Positions 20,588 to 32,017 of a stretch of 64,000 nucleotides of DNA are shown here, one piece after another. Numbering within the stretch: position 1 is the first letter of the stretch; every line of letters starts with the position of its first letter. The notes under the pieces are model-generated. The model did not search any database and was not told where the DNA came from. It saw only the letters and a program-made list of their open reading frames with translations. The DNA is from Macrocystis pyrifera. Taxonomy: Eukaryota; Sar; Phaeophyceae; Laminariales; Laminariaceae. Location: assembly GCA_031763025.1 (NCBI GenBank), contig JASSKH010000014.1:13632022-13696021 (forward strand), in the 5' to 3' direction. The translations under genes and the position numbers were made by a program.

Positions 20588-21591
20588 GTGCTTCGCATGG
20601 TTGTGGACGGCAAGGTAGAACTGATCATTGCCGTTCATGTAGATGACATCATGATCGCAGGATCGGATGACACATGCAGAGATTTCCATGCCGCGCTAGC
20701 TATGAAATTTCCCACGAATAACCTCGGCGAACTGACTTGGTACATTGTTTGTGTTTCAAACGCGACTGGGGACTGGGGACATTGAAGATTACGCAGAAGG
20801 CGTTCATTGAGAGCATGCTGAATCGTTTTGGTGTTAACGCATCCTCTGATATCCCCGCAACCCCCGGTGTGGAACTAGGTACAAGAGAGGAGGGCGAACT
20901 TGGAGGAGACTGGCCGTACAGGGAGGCTATGGGCAGCTTGATGTGGCTGTCGACCATGACGAGGCCGGACATCTCGAACGCTGTGCGTGCTGTGGCGCGC
21001 CGCTCCCACAACCCAACGGAGAGGCACTGGAAGGCAGTTTTGAAGACTATGGTTTACCTCCACGGGACCAGGTTTATGGGATTGACTTTTGTACGGGGCT
21101 CAGGTGTGGATTTGACTGCGTATAGTGATGCTGATTATGCTGATAAGTCGAACGATAGGCGCTCGGTATCGGGGACGGTAATTACCCTAGGGGGTGCGGC
21201 CGTCAGTTGGGTAAGTAGCACGCAGAGGTGTGATACGTTGTCGACAGCAGAAGCAGAGTATGTCGCCCTGGGTGAAGGGGTGAATGCAGCTTTGTTTACG
21301 GCCGCGGTGTTGTCGTTTATCTGTCCTGAGCTAAGCGGATCATGTGTCCGGGTTTTCGAGGATAACCAGGGGGCCATAGCGTTCGCTGAAAACCCTCTTA
21401 GTTCTGCTCGGAGTAAGCATATCGACGTGCGGTTTCATTTTGTCAGAGAGCTACTTCGTGCTAAGAAGATCGACATTCAGTTCGTAGTTTCGGAAGAGCA
21501 GCACGCGGACATTTTGACGAGATCCCTTGCTGCGACCCCTTTTAAGTCTCACCGTAGGTTCTTGTTGAATCTGCCTTTGGAGGGTGAGTAA
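20588..21591 (+). pseudogene. Copia A RT C-terminal part and RNase H
   Basis: The segment starts inside RT at LRMVVDGKVELIIAVHVDDIMIAG, where HVDD is the catalytic box (usually YVDD). It continues KFPTNNLGELTWY, then shifts frame near 20745 to LTMTRPDISNAVRAVAR. A complete copia RNase H follows: YSDADYADKSNDRRSVSG, STAEAEYVALGEGV, VFEDNQGAIA and SKHIDVRFHFVRE. The stop at 21589-21591 after LPLEGE is probably the true end of Pol. The RT sequence upstream of HVDD, including the first catalytic Asp, is absent. Confidence 0.85.
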
Positions 21592-21906
21592 GGGGGTATG
21601 AGCATTATTCGATGAGTACCATTTTTGAGTGATGCGAGGAATAATTTGTCAGGTCGCCAACCCTGCGCTACTTTGAGGGGCATGGGGGAGTAGGGCACCG
21701 CTTGGCTTTTTATTTTCTGGCCATGGTCATCGTTTGGAATGCGGCCGTTGTTTCAATTGCAATGGTTTGGAGTATATGTGTTATACAGGGGATTTTGACC
21801 CGGTGGCCGGGTTTCCTCCTGCGGGACTGTCGTTGGCTGTTCTTAGGTCCTAGCAAGTCTTGAATGTCTTTTCGGTCTAATCACTACTGTGAAGAGCCAG
21901 GGAGGG

Positions 21907-22162
21907 TGTTCGTTTAGATCGTTCCAGCAGCGACGGTTACAAGTTGTAGAGGGTTGCGTATATCTTCGCAGGCGTTCTTATGAATTATGCCGTGTGTTCA
22001 CGAGGATAGTTTGAGCACTCCGTTCTCTGCTCCGTTCTCTGCTCCGAGCTACGAGCTAGGCTCCGCTCTCTCTCCCCTCCTCTGTCTTCTAATACAACGA
22101 CTATAACGAAACTCCTCAGAGCACGTGGTGGTCAGGGCATCCCGGCTTGGACTCTACGAACA
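21907..22162 (+). repeat. 3' LTR of copia element A
   Basis: 256 bp with the same termini as the 5' copy. It is preceded by the purine-rich tract GAGCCAGGGAGGG (about 21894-21906), which fits the plus-strand primer for reverse transcription. Confidence 0.9.
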
Positions 22163-23335
22163 AGGCCGACAACCGCGTGAGTGGTACACGGCAAAGAGTA
22201 CATGCATAAACTCACCTCCGACCAATAGCTGTGCGGAAGTATTGAGCTGTCCTGGGCGGAATGAGCAGGTAAGACACCCCATAAGGTAGGGATAGAGTCG
22301 TTGGAAGTACGTAAGTGCGGGGGTGCCCTGTTCTGGCAGGTGACGGGGAAGATATCGGAATAGTCGCAAGTACTGCTGTAGTGTTGCAACCTGGACCCCT
22401 CCCGGTGCCCGCATCTCATTCGGATGATGTCAGGAATCGCGTTTAACTGCAGAATCAGAGGGTACAAGCCTGGGAGAGTTTGCTGTGCGACGAGCTTGCC
22501 GCAGGGAATAACTCAGGTAGAGTTCAGCATATATGTCGTGGTGCCTGACACTGGGGGGGATGGACCTGACGGCGTAAGTGCACTTTTTCGTAGCCATAAC
22601 CAGCGCAAGTTTTGTTAGGTTGTCCTGAAAACCGAAAGGCGGGCAAGAAATAAAAATAAGGCTGTAATTGAAATGTATTGTGTAACGTCTTGACATTATT
22701 TGAATTCATATTGATGGCCCTGTATATACTCTCAGTACGGAAAACAACGTTGACGACATATACATAAAAAAAGAGAGGGATTGATTTGTGTGAAAGTTAT
22801 TAGAAAGTCAAGCGGTGCACATTACCAAGTAACACATCAGGTGCGATGCAACGTTACTTGGTAAAAGGCAGCGGTAACAACACCAGAGGCACGACAAGCA
22901 TGGAAGTTTGATAGTGTTGTATGATGAAAAATACAGGCATACGCACAATACTGAGAATGATGGGTGTGAAAGCAAATTTACAAATAGAAGGAGAGAGCAA
23001 AACATACGCAAAATCGTGTAATACACATAAGTAAGAAGTGCATACTTTACTGCTGTAGTAGCGGTTCCAGGCTTGGTCGACGGCTTGACATGGATACAAC
23101 AAAGGAATCAAGAAGAGATGTACCAGGTAGGTATTAGGGGCAGGGACTAAATCAGAAGGAAAATGTATTATGTCGAACTGGGTCGTAAACACGTCGAAGT
23201 ATTTCAGTATGAATAGACATCAAAAGAGAATGACGTCGTGTCAGACCGCGATGTATTGTGATCGGTCTCGCGCAGAAATGAACAGTAAAACGTATCGTGT
23301 TTGCTCATGAGTTTGGCATTATTAATGTTGAGTGC
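22163..23335. other. Non-coding AT-rich stretch
   Basis: No frame resembles a known family. The region between 22640 and 23300 is AT-rich with simple-sequence patches. I see no repeat shared with other parts of the window. Confidence 0.45.
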
Positions 23336-24815
23336 TGTATCTCACCGAACTCCACCTAGCATGTATGAACACACCCGATGTAACCGCCACTTCCAAACTT
23401 CAAGAAACCCTGCCTCAACCACTACTCATGGGCTTGATGGCCCTTTCCCCACGCCCTCTCCACTCCGGCCTACGATTCAGTAGCTCTCCACAAGCCCCAC
23501 ATTTCCCTCGTTGAATTGCACATTTAATTTTATTTACATTGGGCAAATTTTCGTTCGAAGCAAGAAAATGGAAAAATCGATCGGGAGGAGGCGACGATGA
23601 TGCTAGTGGTACCTAGTATCAAAACACTCAAAACAACTGCACCCTACACAGACAAGGCTTTGTGGCCACAAAGTACGCTGGTATCAAATGTACGATAGCC
23701 CAAACTGGAGTGATGTCTGAAGTTCTTATTGTGAAGGAGGATCGAAGGATTGATGGCCAAGAGTAAAGCCACGTAACATACCAGGAACCTGGTTGTGTTT
23801 TCTCGTTTAGGGTTTCAGACCCTTGGTGGTAGGTGGTTGGTAGTGATCGAGATACGGGCGCATGGAATGTATCAAGGCAATTGTTATCGAACTATGCAGC
23901 AACGAGCGCATTTTTCGCGAAACGTGTGCTATACGAAAGGTGTGTACACCCCACTATTGGAAGGATATCCGTTCGGGTAATGAGGACGTTATGACAAAGA
24001 GTCGAGAAAATCGAGTCAATTTTGTTGTTTTTCCTGAGCCCATAATCCACGTGCCGGGTCAAAATGAGTCGCAAAGCGTGTTTTTTTTGTTGTGGGGATC
24101 TAGAATTATGATTAATGAGAGCTGGATCTCATCCACACGCTACTTAGGATATGAAAAGAAGCCCCATGTAGACTGCAACTTTATAACGTCAAGAAACCCT
24201 ACCTCGACCAACTGCACTCTCATGGGCTTGATAACCCTGTTTCGCATCCCCTCTTGAATTCCGCCCACCATCCAACAAAATCTTGACAAACCCCGATTTC
24301 CTTCGTTAAACTTTAAATCTACCGCCTTCAATTTAAGCACAAGAGGCAAAGTTCGACCTCAGCGACATATATTCTCGTTTGAAGCAGGAAAACTGAAAAA
24401 GCGTTCGGGATGAGGCGACGATGAAAAGTATACCCTGGTACCCACCCAGTATTAAAACATTTAAAACGACAGCACCGTAAAGATACAAAAGGCATCAGGC
24501 ATTGTGGCCACAATTTATGGCTAGATCCCATCCACACTCCACCTACTGTAGCATATATAAACACACCCCACGTAGACTGCCACTTTATGACGTCAAGAAA
24601 CCCTATATCAACCAACTGCACTCCCCATCCCCTCTTCAACCCGGCCTTTACACGATTCAGTACCTCTCCACAAACCCCAGATTTTCTTTTGTTCAATTTT
24701 CAACTTTTAATTTCGTTTACGGCCGGCAAAGTTCGACCATAGCCATTACTGTTTCGTTCGAAGCAGGAAAATGGAAAAAAAGCGAGCGGGATGAGGCGAC
24801 GATGAAACCTAATAG
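23336..24815. repeat. Three-unit degenerate repeat of about 300-400 bp
   Basis: Units near 23340-23640, 24115-24480 and 24515-24815 share an ordered series of motifs: CACTCCACCTA or similar, a GTAGACTGCCACTT-like stretch, GTCAAGAAACCCT, CCAACTGCACTC, CTCTCCACAAACCCC, CGTTCGAAGCAGGAAAA and GGGATGAGGCGACGATGA. The last two are adjacent; the first is separated by about 470 bases. No coding content is evident. It may be a satellite or multiplied copies of one element end. Confidence 0.7.
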
Positions 24816-25039
24816 GTAAATCATGAATGGTGCTGTCGGCCCAGTTGACGGGGCTCTCGGAATAAAGGCAGGCGGCCAAGACCGGCCGGTTCGTTCATGC
24901 ATATTATTGTGCATATTGAAGGGAGTATCAAGAGCAAGAGGGAGAGGAAGATGGAGAGGAAGATTGAAGGGGCACGGCGCGTGCCCACACCAACACGAAG
25001 AGAGGGTGTCCAGAAGTCAAAGCCAATTCCCACACGTAT

Positions 25040-25155
25040 TCTCCTATGCAATGTCCCGCCATATCTCCGTACCAAACCCAGATCTCCGTACCAAATCTCC
25101 GAATAACTATTACTGCTGTCACAAGGAGAGTGATGACATGAGTACATCTTTCACT
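25040..25155 (+). repeat. Dispersed repeat, copy 1 (TCTCCGTACCAAATCTCCGAATA)
   Basis: The stretch ATCTCCGTACCAAATCTCCG through TATTACTGCTGTCACAAGG recurs at 31932-31977. The continuation CTGTCACAAGGAGAGTGATGACATGAGTACATC recurs, with two differences, at about 46323-46360. All three copies have the same orientation. This suggests a dispersed element whose ends I cannot define. Confidence 0.6.
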
Positions 25156-26084
25156 CCCCCTGCTCGTGCCATCACTTTCCTCTATCTCAATGCAATAACA
25201 TGGAAAAAACCCATAATATATCCTCCGTACTATGCTCCAGATAAAATCATGCCTTCTCAAAACTATAGTCAACATGCTAGACACACCACAAAGTACAATA
25301 GTCCGAAGACTAGATAATTGTAAAATCGAACTAAAGCCTCAGGTAGATCCCCAATCACTTTTTAATACGATTTCAAACTTCTCAACACAATCCGTCTCTA
25401 TAATATCGGTCATCCTAAAATCACAAACAACTCAATTCAAATTCGATATAGTGTCGCCAAATAACGGGTGATCAATCCATCATCGTTTCCATCAGTCTCA
25501 ATTTTAAACACAAATCGTTCAACCATCAAACACACCCACAAAGTAACGCTAAGTTATCACACAGAGAAAGTGTCCTGTCCAACACTCCCCTGTATGTCTT
25601 TCCTTCTTTTTGCTCCCTTAATTCCTCCCCATAAAATCCTCTACTACCGCTGTTGAGTTCTCCACACTACTGTATACCTTTGTCATCAACTTCAAATATC
25701 AAATGCTACAGCCGTTTGTATTATCCTGGCGTCCCAAGTCAACACAAAAATTCCTCCTCAAGAATATCATCACATAAAAATAGAACACAAGAAATCCCCA
25801 AGACTCTGAGAACCAAACACATTAGATACGGTGGCAAATGCCGCACCAGCAATAATCAAATCATCACACAATTAAGTCGGAATCCAAAACGATATGGCAC
25901 TACTTGCCATTAGATACCACATTTTCAAGACTCTTTATGATCCAAAACATATCACCACAAAAACACGTTCAATCAGAGTCTTCAACACATACAGTCCAAA
26001 ACAAAACCGACACATAAAACACTATCATCCCTCACTCCAAATATTCATGGCAATGCCCCTGTGGAATTCAAACGCCTCCCTGGT
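25156..26084. other. AT-rich stretch without recognised gene
   Basis: Only short frames rich in Thr, Asn, Lys and Ser are seen, as expected from AC/AT-rich composition. No motif, repeat family or RNA structure was recognised. Confidence 0.4.
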
Positions 26085-26950
26085 TATTGCCTTTGTGAGA
26101 GAAAATCGGCATGTTGATACGCCGACGGCACATGAATCACCTTGATCTCGTCCCTCTCCATCAACTCCCTAAGAAAGTGGTGAAGCACATCAATATGGTT
26201 CGAGTTCGAGTTGGTGATAGGGTTGCTAGCAAGAGAACTAGCCCCCACATTATCCTCAAAACCGGAATTAACGGCATGCCAGCATCCGGCAGAAAGAAAC
26301 GCCAAACCTGCCTGAGGAACAACGCTTCCTTCACTACATCGCCCAACGCGACATATTCTGCCGTTGTGGTTGAGGTCGTCACACACTTTTGAGTCCTGAA
26401 CAACCAAGCAACAGGTCCACCGCAAAACATCACAACACCTCCGCTCACACTGCGGCGATCCGCGGCCTTGCTCGCAACGTCAGCATCCGCAAACGACTGC
26501 ATACTCAACCCCATTGCACTCCCCTTCTCGAACGAAATCCCCAACGAACTCGTTCTCCTCACACATCCGAAAACATATCGCGCTGCTTCCCAATGCCTAA
26601 GCTTCGGGTGGGCACAGTACCTCGCTATCGCACGCACTGCATTTGCTATGTCTGGCCTCGTCATCGTCGCCAGCCACACATCAGCGATCCAATCAGTTCA
26701 CGAAAAAGCTCACACACATCCTCCTCATCAGCATCAAACTCTCCAAGTCTCACTCCAACTCCAATACCAAGCGGGACACTCTTTCCCCACTCAACATTAT
26801 ACTCCTCCGCTAGCTCCAACGCGGAGTTCTCCTGGGAAATAGTCAAACGTCCCGACTCCCAATCTCTCTCATAAAAACAACCCGAATACCAGCTGAGCGG
26901 GCCCAAGTCTTCAACAGGCACCATCTCCCCCAGATCCCTGCAAAACTGTT
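26085..26950 (-). pseudogene. Ty1/copia RT C-terminus and RNase H fragment, third family
   Basis: Read on the minus strand, 26924-26661 gives LGPLSWYSGCFYERD and an RT thumb-like part. 26679-26161 gives MWLATMTRPDIANAVRAIARYCAH, FADADVASKAADRRSVSG and TSTTTAEYVALGDVVKEALFLRQ, and 26425-26084 gives HIDVLHHFLRELMERDEIK and HVPSAYQHADFLSQ. These are consecutive copia RT and RNase H motifs in three frames, so at least two frameshifts are present. Sequence and base composition (AT-rich) differ from elements A, B and D, so this is a separate, older family. No LTRs were found beside it. Confidence 0.8.
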
Positions 26951-27820
26951 CATATCTCTCCTTCTATTTCATGAGAAATCAATGCAAATCATAGAAAATA
27001 TCACAGAAGTAGCCATACTCATCAAAAATAAAGATTAAGCCATGAAATTAAAAGCCAGAGTTCGCAAGGAATCCCGTTCCTCCGGACAAGAGTCTCCCCT
27101 TGTCCCCTCCTCCCGCCATAGATACACAGATCGCGACGGTAATGCCAGATAGCATACATTCCTTTTCACTGAAATTTTAATTGACGTTGAAACTACTCGA
27201 AAACAATAACCCTCGCGGAATCCAAATCGACCAGAAAAACAATTCAAAAACACAAACAATGAAAATATTCATCCAGATTCACAGTCAACCACATTTCAAT
27301 AAGAATCACCCCAATGCCCCGAACACTGCTGCTGCGCCTCCGCCGCGGCTGCCTCTCCGTCCGGTCTCATGGCATCACCGCAGCTCGGGTCTTCCAGCTT
27401 ATCGTCCTGGGTGAAATCAAACGTCGCCTCCGCAGCATTGACCCGGCACACACAAGGGATGGGACGTGCATTCGGGCGATTAGGTCTGCATTGGGCGTTT
27501 TGTTCTTTTCACGCATTCACAGCTTGCAAACTACTCTTTATCACTATAGTTCAACTTCTCAAATGCTACTGCAAACGACAGTTACCCGCCGACGGGAATA
27601 CCTTGCCCCACATTAAACCCATGTATTCCGCGACCACTGTATACTGCGGTACGTACTTGATGAACATATACAGCAATGCCAAGCAAACTGTTTTCGACTC
27701 AGCTCATACCCATAACTCTACCGTCATCAGCAGTCGTACCGGGGCAACATACGCTGGACGAGGGGGTGTTCTACTCTGTCTGCTGTCTAGTCAGTATTTT
27801 ACTCAAGTCTGTGTCATGTA
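26951..27820. other. Stretch without recognised gene
   Basis: Frames of 60-150 codons exist (for example 27369-27821 plus) but none shows family motifs. Nothing else stands out. Confidence 0.4.
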
Positions 27821-28165
27821 GCCGGCGTCCCCGGTGGCTTGGTAGGTGTGCCGCGTGCCTATCAAGATCAATTTGGTTGGTTCAAGTCTCACCGAGTGCA
27901 TGCTCGTAGGGACTTTTTCTTGCATAAAAAATTGAATAGCGGAAAGCGCGAGAGTGTGAGTTAGCTACATTCGATGAAAATGGACGAGCAGTGGGAATGC
28001 TGGACCCTATGCGCGACCAAAAATAAAGGCACATACCGGGGGGGAGAAGGGACTACACCTGTGACCACGGCTGGTCCAGAAGATCGCTGATGGTGGAACC
28101 TCCTACGAATTAGGCTGCAAAGTAAAAGTGACGATTAAAAAAATAAAATTAATAATAAAAATATA
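27821..28165 (+). mobile_element. tRNA-derived SINE, copy 1
   Basis: The 5' head starts GCCGGCGTCCCCGGTGGCTT. It contains an A-box-like TGGCTTGGTAGGTG and a good RNA polymerase III B box GGTTCAAGTCT at 27879-27889 followed by CACC. A unique body of about 240 bases follows, then an A-rich tail (28134-28165, AAAAAAATAAAATTAATAATAAAAA). A second copy of the whole unit lies inverted at 48029-48363. A tRNA-like head, a non-tRNA body and an A-rich tail in two dispersed copies define a SINE. It would depend on a LINE for mobility. Confidence 0.8.
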
Positions 28166-28249
28166 ATACTCTGATGTTTCGCTCTCAGCACCTACATCAC
28201 ACCCTGGACAACAGACAATGGCCCCTGCAGTAGCAATATAATTTGGTGC

Positions 28250-28690
28250 AATAGACGGGTCTATTGTCGTCGGCAAAGGCTATCGATTGGCACGTTCCTC
28301 GATCCATTGTCGTCGGTAATGCCTATCGATAGGTTACGTCCCCAACACATTGTTCAGGCAGCAGTGTGCTGAAGTACCTGGGTTGAAAGCTATTGTCACC
28401 GACAATGGCTATCGACGGATAGCTTGCAGAATCTACTGCGGTCCACAGTGGCTATCGATGAACACATTTCTTGATCTACTGTGGCCGGCAATGGCTATCG
28501 ATAGATGCATTTCTTGATCTATTGTGACCGGTAATGGCTATCGATATATATGTTTCTGAATCTATTGTGACCAGCAATGGCTATCGATAGATACGTTTCT
28601 AATCTATTGTGGCCGGCAATTGCTATCGATGGACACCGTTGAGAATCGATTGTGGTGGACAATGTCTATCGATGGACATCATCACCAGCC
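28250..28690 (+). repeat. 43-bp satellite, block 1 (plus orientation)
   Basis: About nine to ten units of the form TCTATTGTGGCCGGCAATGG followed by CTATCGATAGA and about 12 variable bases. Well-kept units near 28517-28602 are exactly 42-43 bases. The unit contains the palindrome CTATCGATAG and the pair CAATAG/CTATTG, so single strands could fold. Confidence 0.8.
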
Positions 28691-28888
28691 TGTTTCCACA
28701 CCTACAATGCACTCTGGTTTACTAAGCAACGCAGCATTTTGTTCCGCAGCAATGTCATGTTTTCATCTTGTGATCACCACCAGTATGGAATGAGTGCATG
28801 GTGTATCGTGATGAGCAGCAATGTCGGTGCATGGCATAGCGTGAAGGAGGGCTGCAACGTTGTGTGTCTCAACAAGGCAGTGGGCATC

Positions 28889-29179
28889 ATGAGGGTTAAG
28901 TGTGTTGCATTGTCGGCTGTGTTGTTGTGGTTAGTACTCTGTGTTAATACTAGTGATTCCAAATCGGTTACACTCTGTACGGATAAGATAGATGAGGTAA
29001 GATGTGCATATACCCTGGACAATAGAAAGGAAATAGAACATTGCCGCTACGGTAGCCCCGAAAATGCGTGTGTCAATGGATATTGTTACGTAACGACAAC
29101 AGACTGGCAACGCTGGCTAACGATAGATATTGTTAATCACAATAGACCGGCAACACGCTCTATCGATAGACACTGCTAA
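28889..29179 (+). CDS. Hypothetical small secreted Cys-rich protein, 96 aa, doubtful
   Basis: From ATG at 28889 the frame gives a typical signal peptide (MRVKCVALSAVLLWLVLCVNTSDS: basic start, hydrophobic core, small residues), then a short Cys-rich part with CTDKIDEVRC, HCRYG and ENACVNGYCYV. The last 19 residues are translated 43-bp satellite, so the terminus is not under normal constraint. The frame is open upstream to 28652. It lies between two oppositely oriented satellite blocks. It could be a real small gene invaded by satellite, or chance. No family is recognised. Confidence 0.25.
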   Translation: MRVKCVALSAVLLWLVLCVNTSDSKSVTLCTDKIDEVRCAYTLDNRKEIEHCRYGSPENACVNGYCYVTTTDWQRWLTIDIVNHNRPATRSIDRHC

Positions 29180-29665
29180 CCACAATGGACTGGCAACGCT
29201 GTCTATCGATAGATGTTGTTAATGACAATAGACTGGCAACGCTGTCTATCGATAGATATTGTCAGGGAACAGTACATTTTCGGCAATGGAGACAATATAC
29301 CTTTGCCCTAACAATGGAGTCACAAGGTTGTCCATAGATGGCCATTGTCCTGAACAATAGATGTTGGGGAAGCAACCGTGATATATATTGTTCGAACAAT
29401 AGACCAAAACGTTTGCCTATCGATGGCTATTGCCGCCAACAATATACACGCAATTGTATCCATCAATAGCCATCGTCACCCACAATAGACTGTCGGGCGT
29501 GTTTTCGTAGTAGACTACTACCTAAACCTATTGTATACCGTGGAATGATGTATGTCGATGGCGACGACCGCCGAAGCTTATATTGCCGCCAACAATAGGT
29601 ACGCGATTGTGTCCAACAATAGCCATCGCCACCCACAACAGATTGTTGGCCGGGCACCGACAAAT
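29085..29665 (-). repeat. 43-bp satellite, block 2 (inverted orientation)
   Basis: Units such as CTATCGATAGATGTTGTTAA then TGACAATAGACTGGCAACGCTGT repeat every 43 bases at 29115-29275. They match the reverse complement of the block 1 unit (CTATCGATAG followed by CACAATAGA). Beyond 29280 the repeats are more diverged but keep CAATAG motifs to about 29665. Confidence 0.75.
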
Positions 29666-30110
29666 ATGAATCTGACTTTACTTCATTTCAGTACGAGACA
29701 AAAATCTCGAGTTAAGAAACGGAAAAATGATAATTTTCTTGTCAAGGTGGTTTTGTTTTTAGTATCCAGATTATTTTTGATAGTGCAGTTAATCGAGGAC
29801 AATGTAATGTAAGGGTAACAAATCGAATTTATTTCCGAACTAAAAAATAATTTAAAATAAAGATGACCAGCATCCGAAAAAATAACTCTTACTTTATTGG
29901 TTTCAGTATGGGACAAACAAACTCGAGATGAGAAACGGAAATATTAGAATTTTCAGCGTAAGATGGTTTGAGTTTAATGATCCACGTTTTATTCAAAGTG
30001 GAGCTAATATACTGTAGGACAAACCAAGGGTATAGTAAATCGAGTCAAGGAAACTAAGAGCGCACACAAGTTGATGACAGTTACCAATATCTTGGTGCGC
30101 GAGTTTCTAT
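29666..30110. repeat. Degenerate direct duplication, period about 215 bp
   Basis: ACTTTACTTCATTTCAGTACGAGACAAAAA...CTCGAG...AAGAAACGGAAA near 29678-29725 recurs as ACTTTATTGGTTTCAGTATGGGACAAACAAACTCGAG...GAAACGGAAA near 29891-29942. The later motifs, AGTTAATCGAGGACA and GGAGCTAATATACTGTAGGACA, are also shared. No coding signal is seen. Confidence 0.6.
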
Positions 30111-30269
30111 ATAATGGCGACATCTATATATAATGTATTCTTCAAATGAGGGTGAGAGCGTATGGTGTCCACAACATGACGACGTCGGTTCAAATTACCA
30201 CATACATACGTACAGAACAATACATACCTCGTATATCGTGGGATGAGTGCAAAATATCCTCCGAGATGG

Positions 30270-30735
30270 TTATCGATGGATAGCTTGTACAATCTACTAT
30301 GGCCGGCAATGGCCATCGATAGACATCTCGTACAATCTATTGTGGCCGGCAACGACCATCGATAGACATATCACACAATCTATTGTAGTCGACAATGGCC
30401 GTCGATAGACCTCTTGCACAATCTATTGTGGCCCGCAATGACCATCGATAGACCTCTCGCACAATCTATTGTGGTCACCAATGGCTATCGATAGACATCT
30501 CGCACAATCTATCGTGGCTGGCAATGGCCACATCGATCGACATCTCGCACATTCTATTGTGGCCTGCAGTGGCCATCGATGGACGAAGTTCACCATCTAT
30601 TGTGTTGGACAATGTCTATCGATAGACAAAATCACCAGTCTATTGTCGCCGACAATATCTATCGATAGATAAATTCCACAATCTATTGTCGCAGACAATA
30701 TGTATACATCGATAGATTACCCCCCTCGTCTATTG
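30270..30735 (+). repeat. 43-bp satellite, block 3 (plus orientation)
   Basis: About ten units close to CAATCTATTGTGGCCGGCAA then TGGCCATCGATAGACATCTCGCA. Successive CAATCTATTG starts at about 30327, 30370 and 30413 are exactly 43 bases apart. Orientation is the same as block 1 and opposite to block 2. Confidence 0.85.
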
Positions 30736-31000
30736 TCGAAGCAATAGACTATTGTTGTGTCCGTTGTCCAGAGTGTGGTGCCGTGCTGCGATCGGCGGCG
30801 GAATGAACGGCTGTCTGTCTTCAAGTCATCATCCAATCAGCGTACGAATTTTGTCACAATTTGGTTGGTTTTAGTGTGTGTGATCGGTAAAAAATGGAAT
30901 ATAGACGAGGCGTATTACGCAGCTTGCAAAGTTGAGTATCAACTATTTAATCAGTCGAACTCACAGCTGACGTATTTCAAAAATTATTAAAAAAAGAAAA

Positions 31001-31133
31001 AGGTATACCTGGCCACTTTCGTGCCAAAACCAGTTACATACTGAAATCAAGTAGAAAACACACACCAGGAGCCCTGCTATTGGTCAAGCTGACATTGTAG
31101 CTGATTTTGGCACGAAAAGGCCAAGGTACACCT
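31001..31133. mobile_element. MITE-like element with 31-bp imperfect terminal inverted repeats
   Basis: The left end AGGTATACCTGGCCACTTTC GTGCCAAAACC and the reverse complement of the right end (AGGTGTACCTTGGCCTTTTC GTGCCAAAATC) agree at 26 of 31 positions. The element is about 133 bp and has no coding capacity. Related ends, GGTATACCTGATTTTGGCA, occur twice at 31817-31866. Confidence 0.65.
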
Positions 31134-32017
31134 GATTTTTTTTCTATTCTGTCTAGCTTTCAACTGATTTTGGCCAACTTTGAACCAATCAGAGAGACTA
31201 TACGTACACTATACTGTGTTTTCTCTCCGCATGCGTCTGCCCTCCCTCGGTTGAAATTCTTCTGTATTGACGTATAAACTCTGTACTCGTACGTCGTACG
31301 TAAAAATACGTATATTATACATGCACACATGCGTACGCTGGTTTCACTTTTTCTCTTTTGGGGTGTGCGATGTGCAGTTAGTTGTTGTGTGTACTCTGAG
31401 TTTGTTTTCTATGTCCAGCAGTCTTTACAGCACCATGGACACTCGGCGTTTTGTCTGCACCACCCCGTGGTCTCAGGTTTGGTACGGCAAGATCATTTCG
31501 TGCCGAGCAGGCGGTTCCGCGAGGACGGTCTGGAAGCTTTAAAGCTCTCAACGGTGGGGGGATGCCAGAGTAAGTACTCTTGGCGCTCCCGCCGTGGCGA
31601 AACAAACGAAGCATATTAATAGTGACTCTTTGCAGGTCCAAGTGGAGCCCGTGGTACCTACACCCTGAAGAAAACAAAACAATTCAGATTCAGGATTGTG
31701 GAGGCCATGTGGCACGCTCAATGCTTTATTTTAGGCGCATTCTTTTTTTTTTTTTTTTCCGGATTGTCATGGACATCACACCGCTCGTGGCGCGCGTTTT
31801 TTACTTGGTTTTAGAATGTATACCTGATTTTGGCACAAACGGATCAGGTATACCTGATTTTGGCATTTGCCCTACCAAAGAAAAAGGTTCCAGGCCCCAA
31901 CACTGCGAAATTATTCCCGCAATGTCCCGCCAGATCTCCGTACCAAATCTCCGAATAACTATTACTGCTGTCACAGGCGAATATTTCCAAGGCTTATATC
32001 ACAGCGACTGAGAATCG

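Larger units (their letters stand above)
16192..22162 (+). mobile_element. Ty1/copia retrotransposon A, full-length with LTRs, internally deleted
   Basis: Two LTRs of 256 bp each flank a gag-zinc knuckle-protease-integrase-RT-RNase H interior, the copia gene order. The LTRs start TGTTCG and end CGAACA. The flanking pentamers AGGTC (16187-16191) and AGGCC (22163-22167) differ by one base, an aged 5-bp target duplication. The interior carries several frameshifts, an in-frame TGA after the protease motif and a deletion of most of the RT finger/palm region near 20565-20590. Element B at 49,956 is the same family. Confidence 0.9.

Noticed and set aside
27821..27900. Possible tRNA gene
   Set aside because: The B box and T-arm are good, but acceptor and anticodon stems do not close and the unit has a body and A tail shared with a second copy, so it is a SINE head.
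28250..30735. CRISPR array
   Set aside because: Units are contiguous 43-bp satellite without conserved direct repeats separated by unique spacers, and there are no cas genes.
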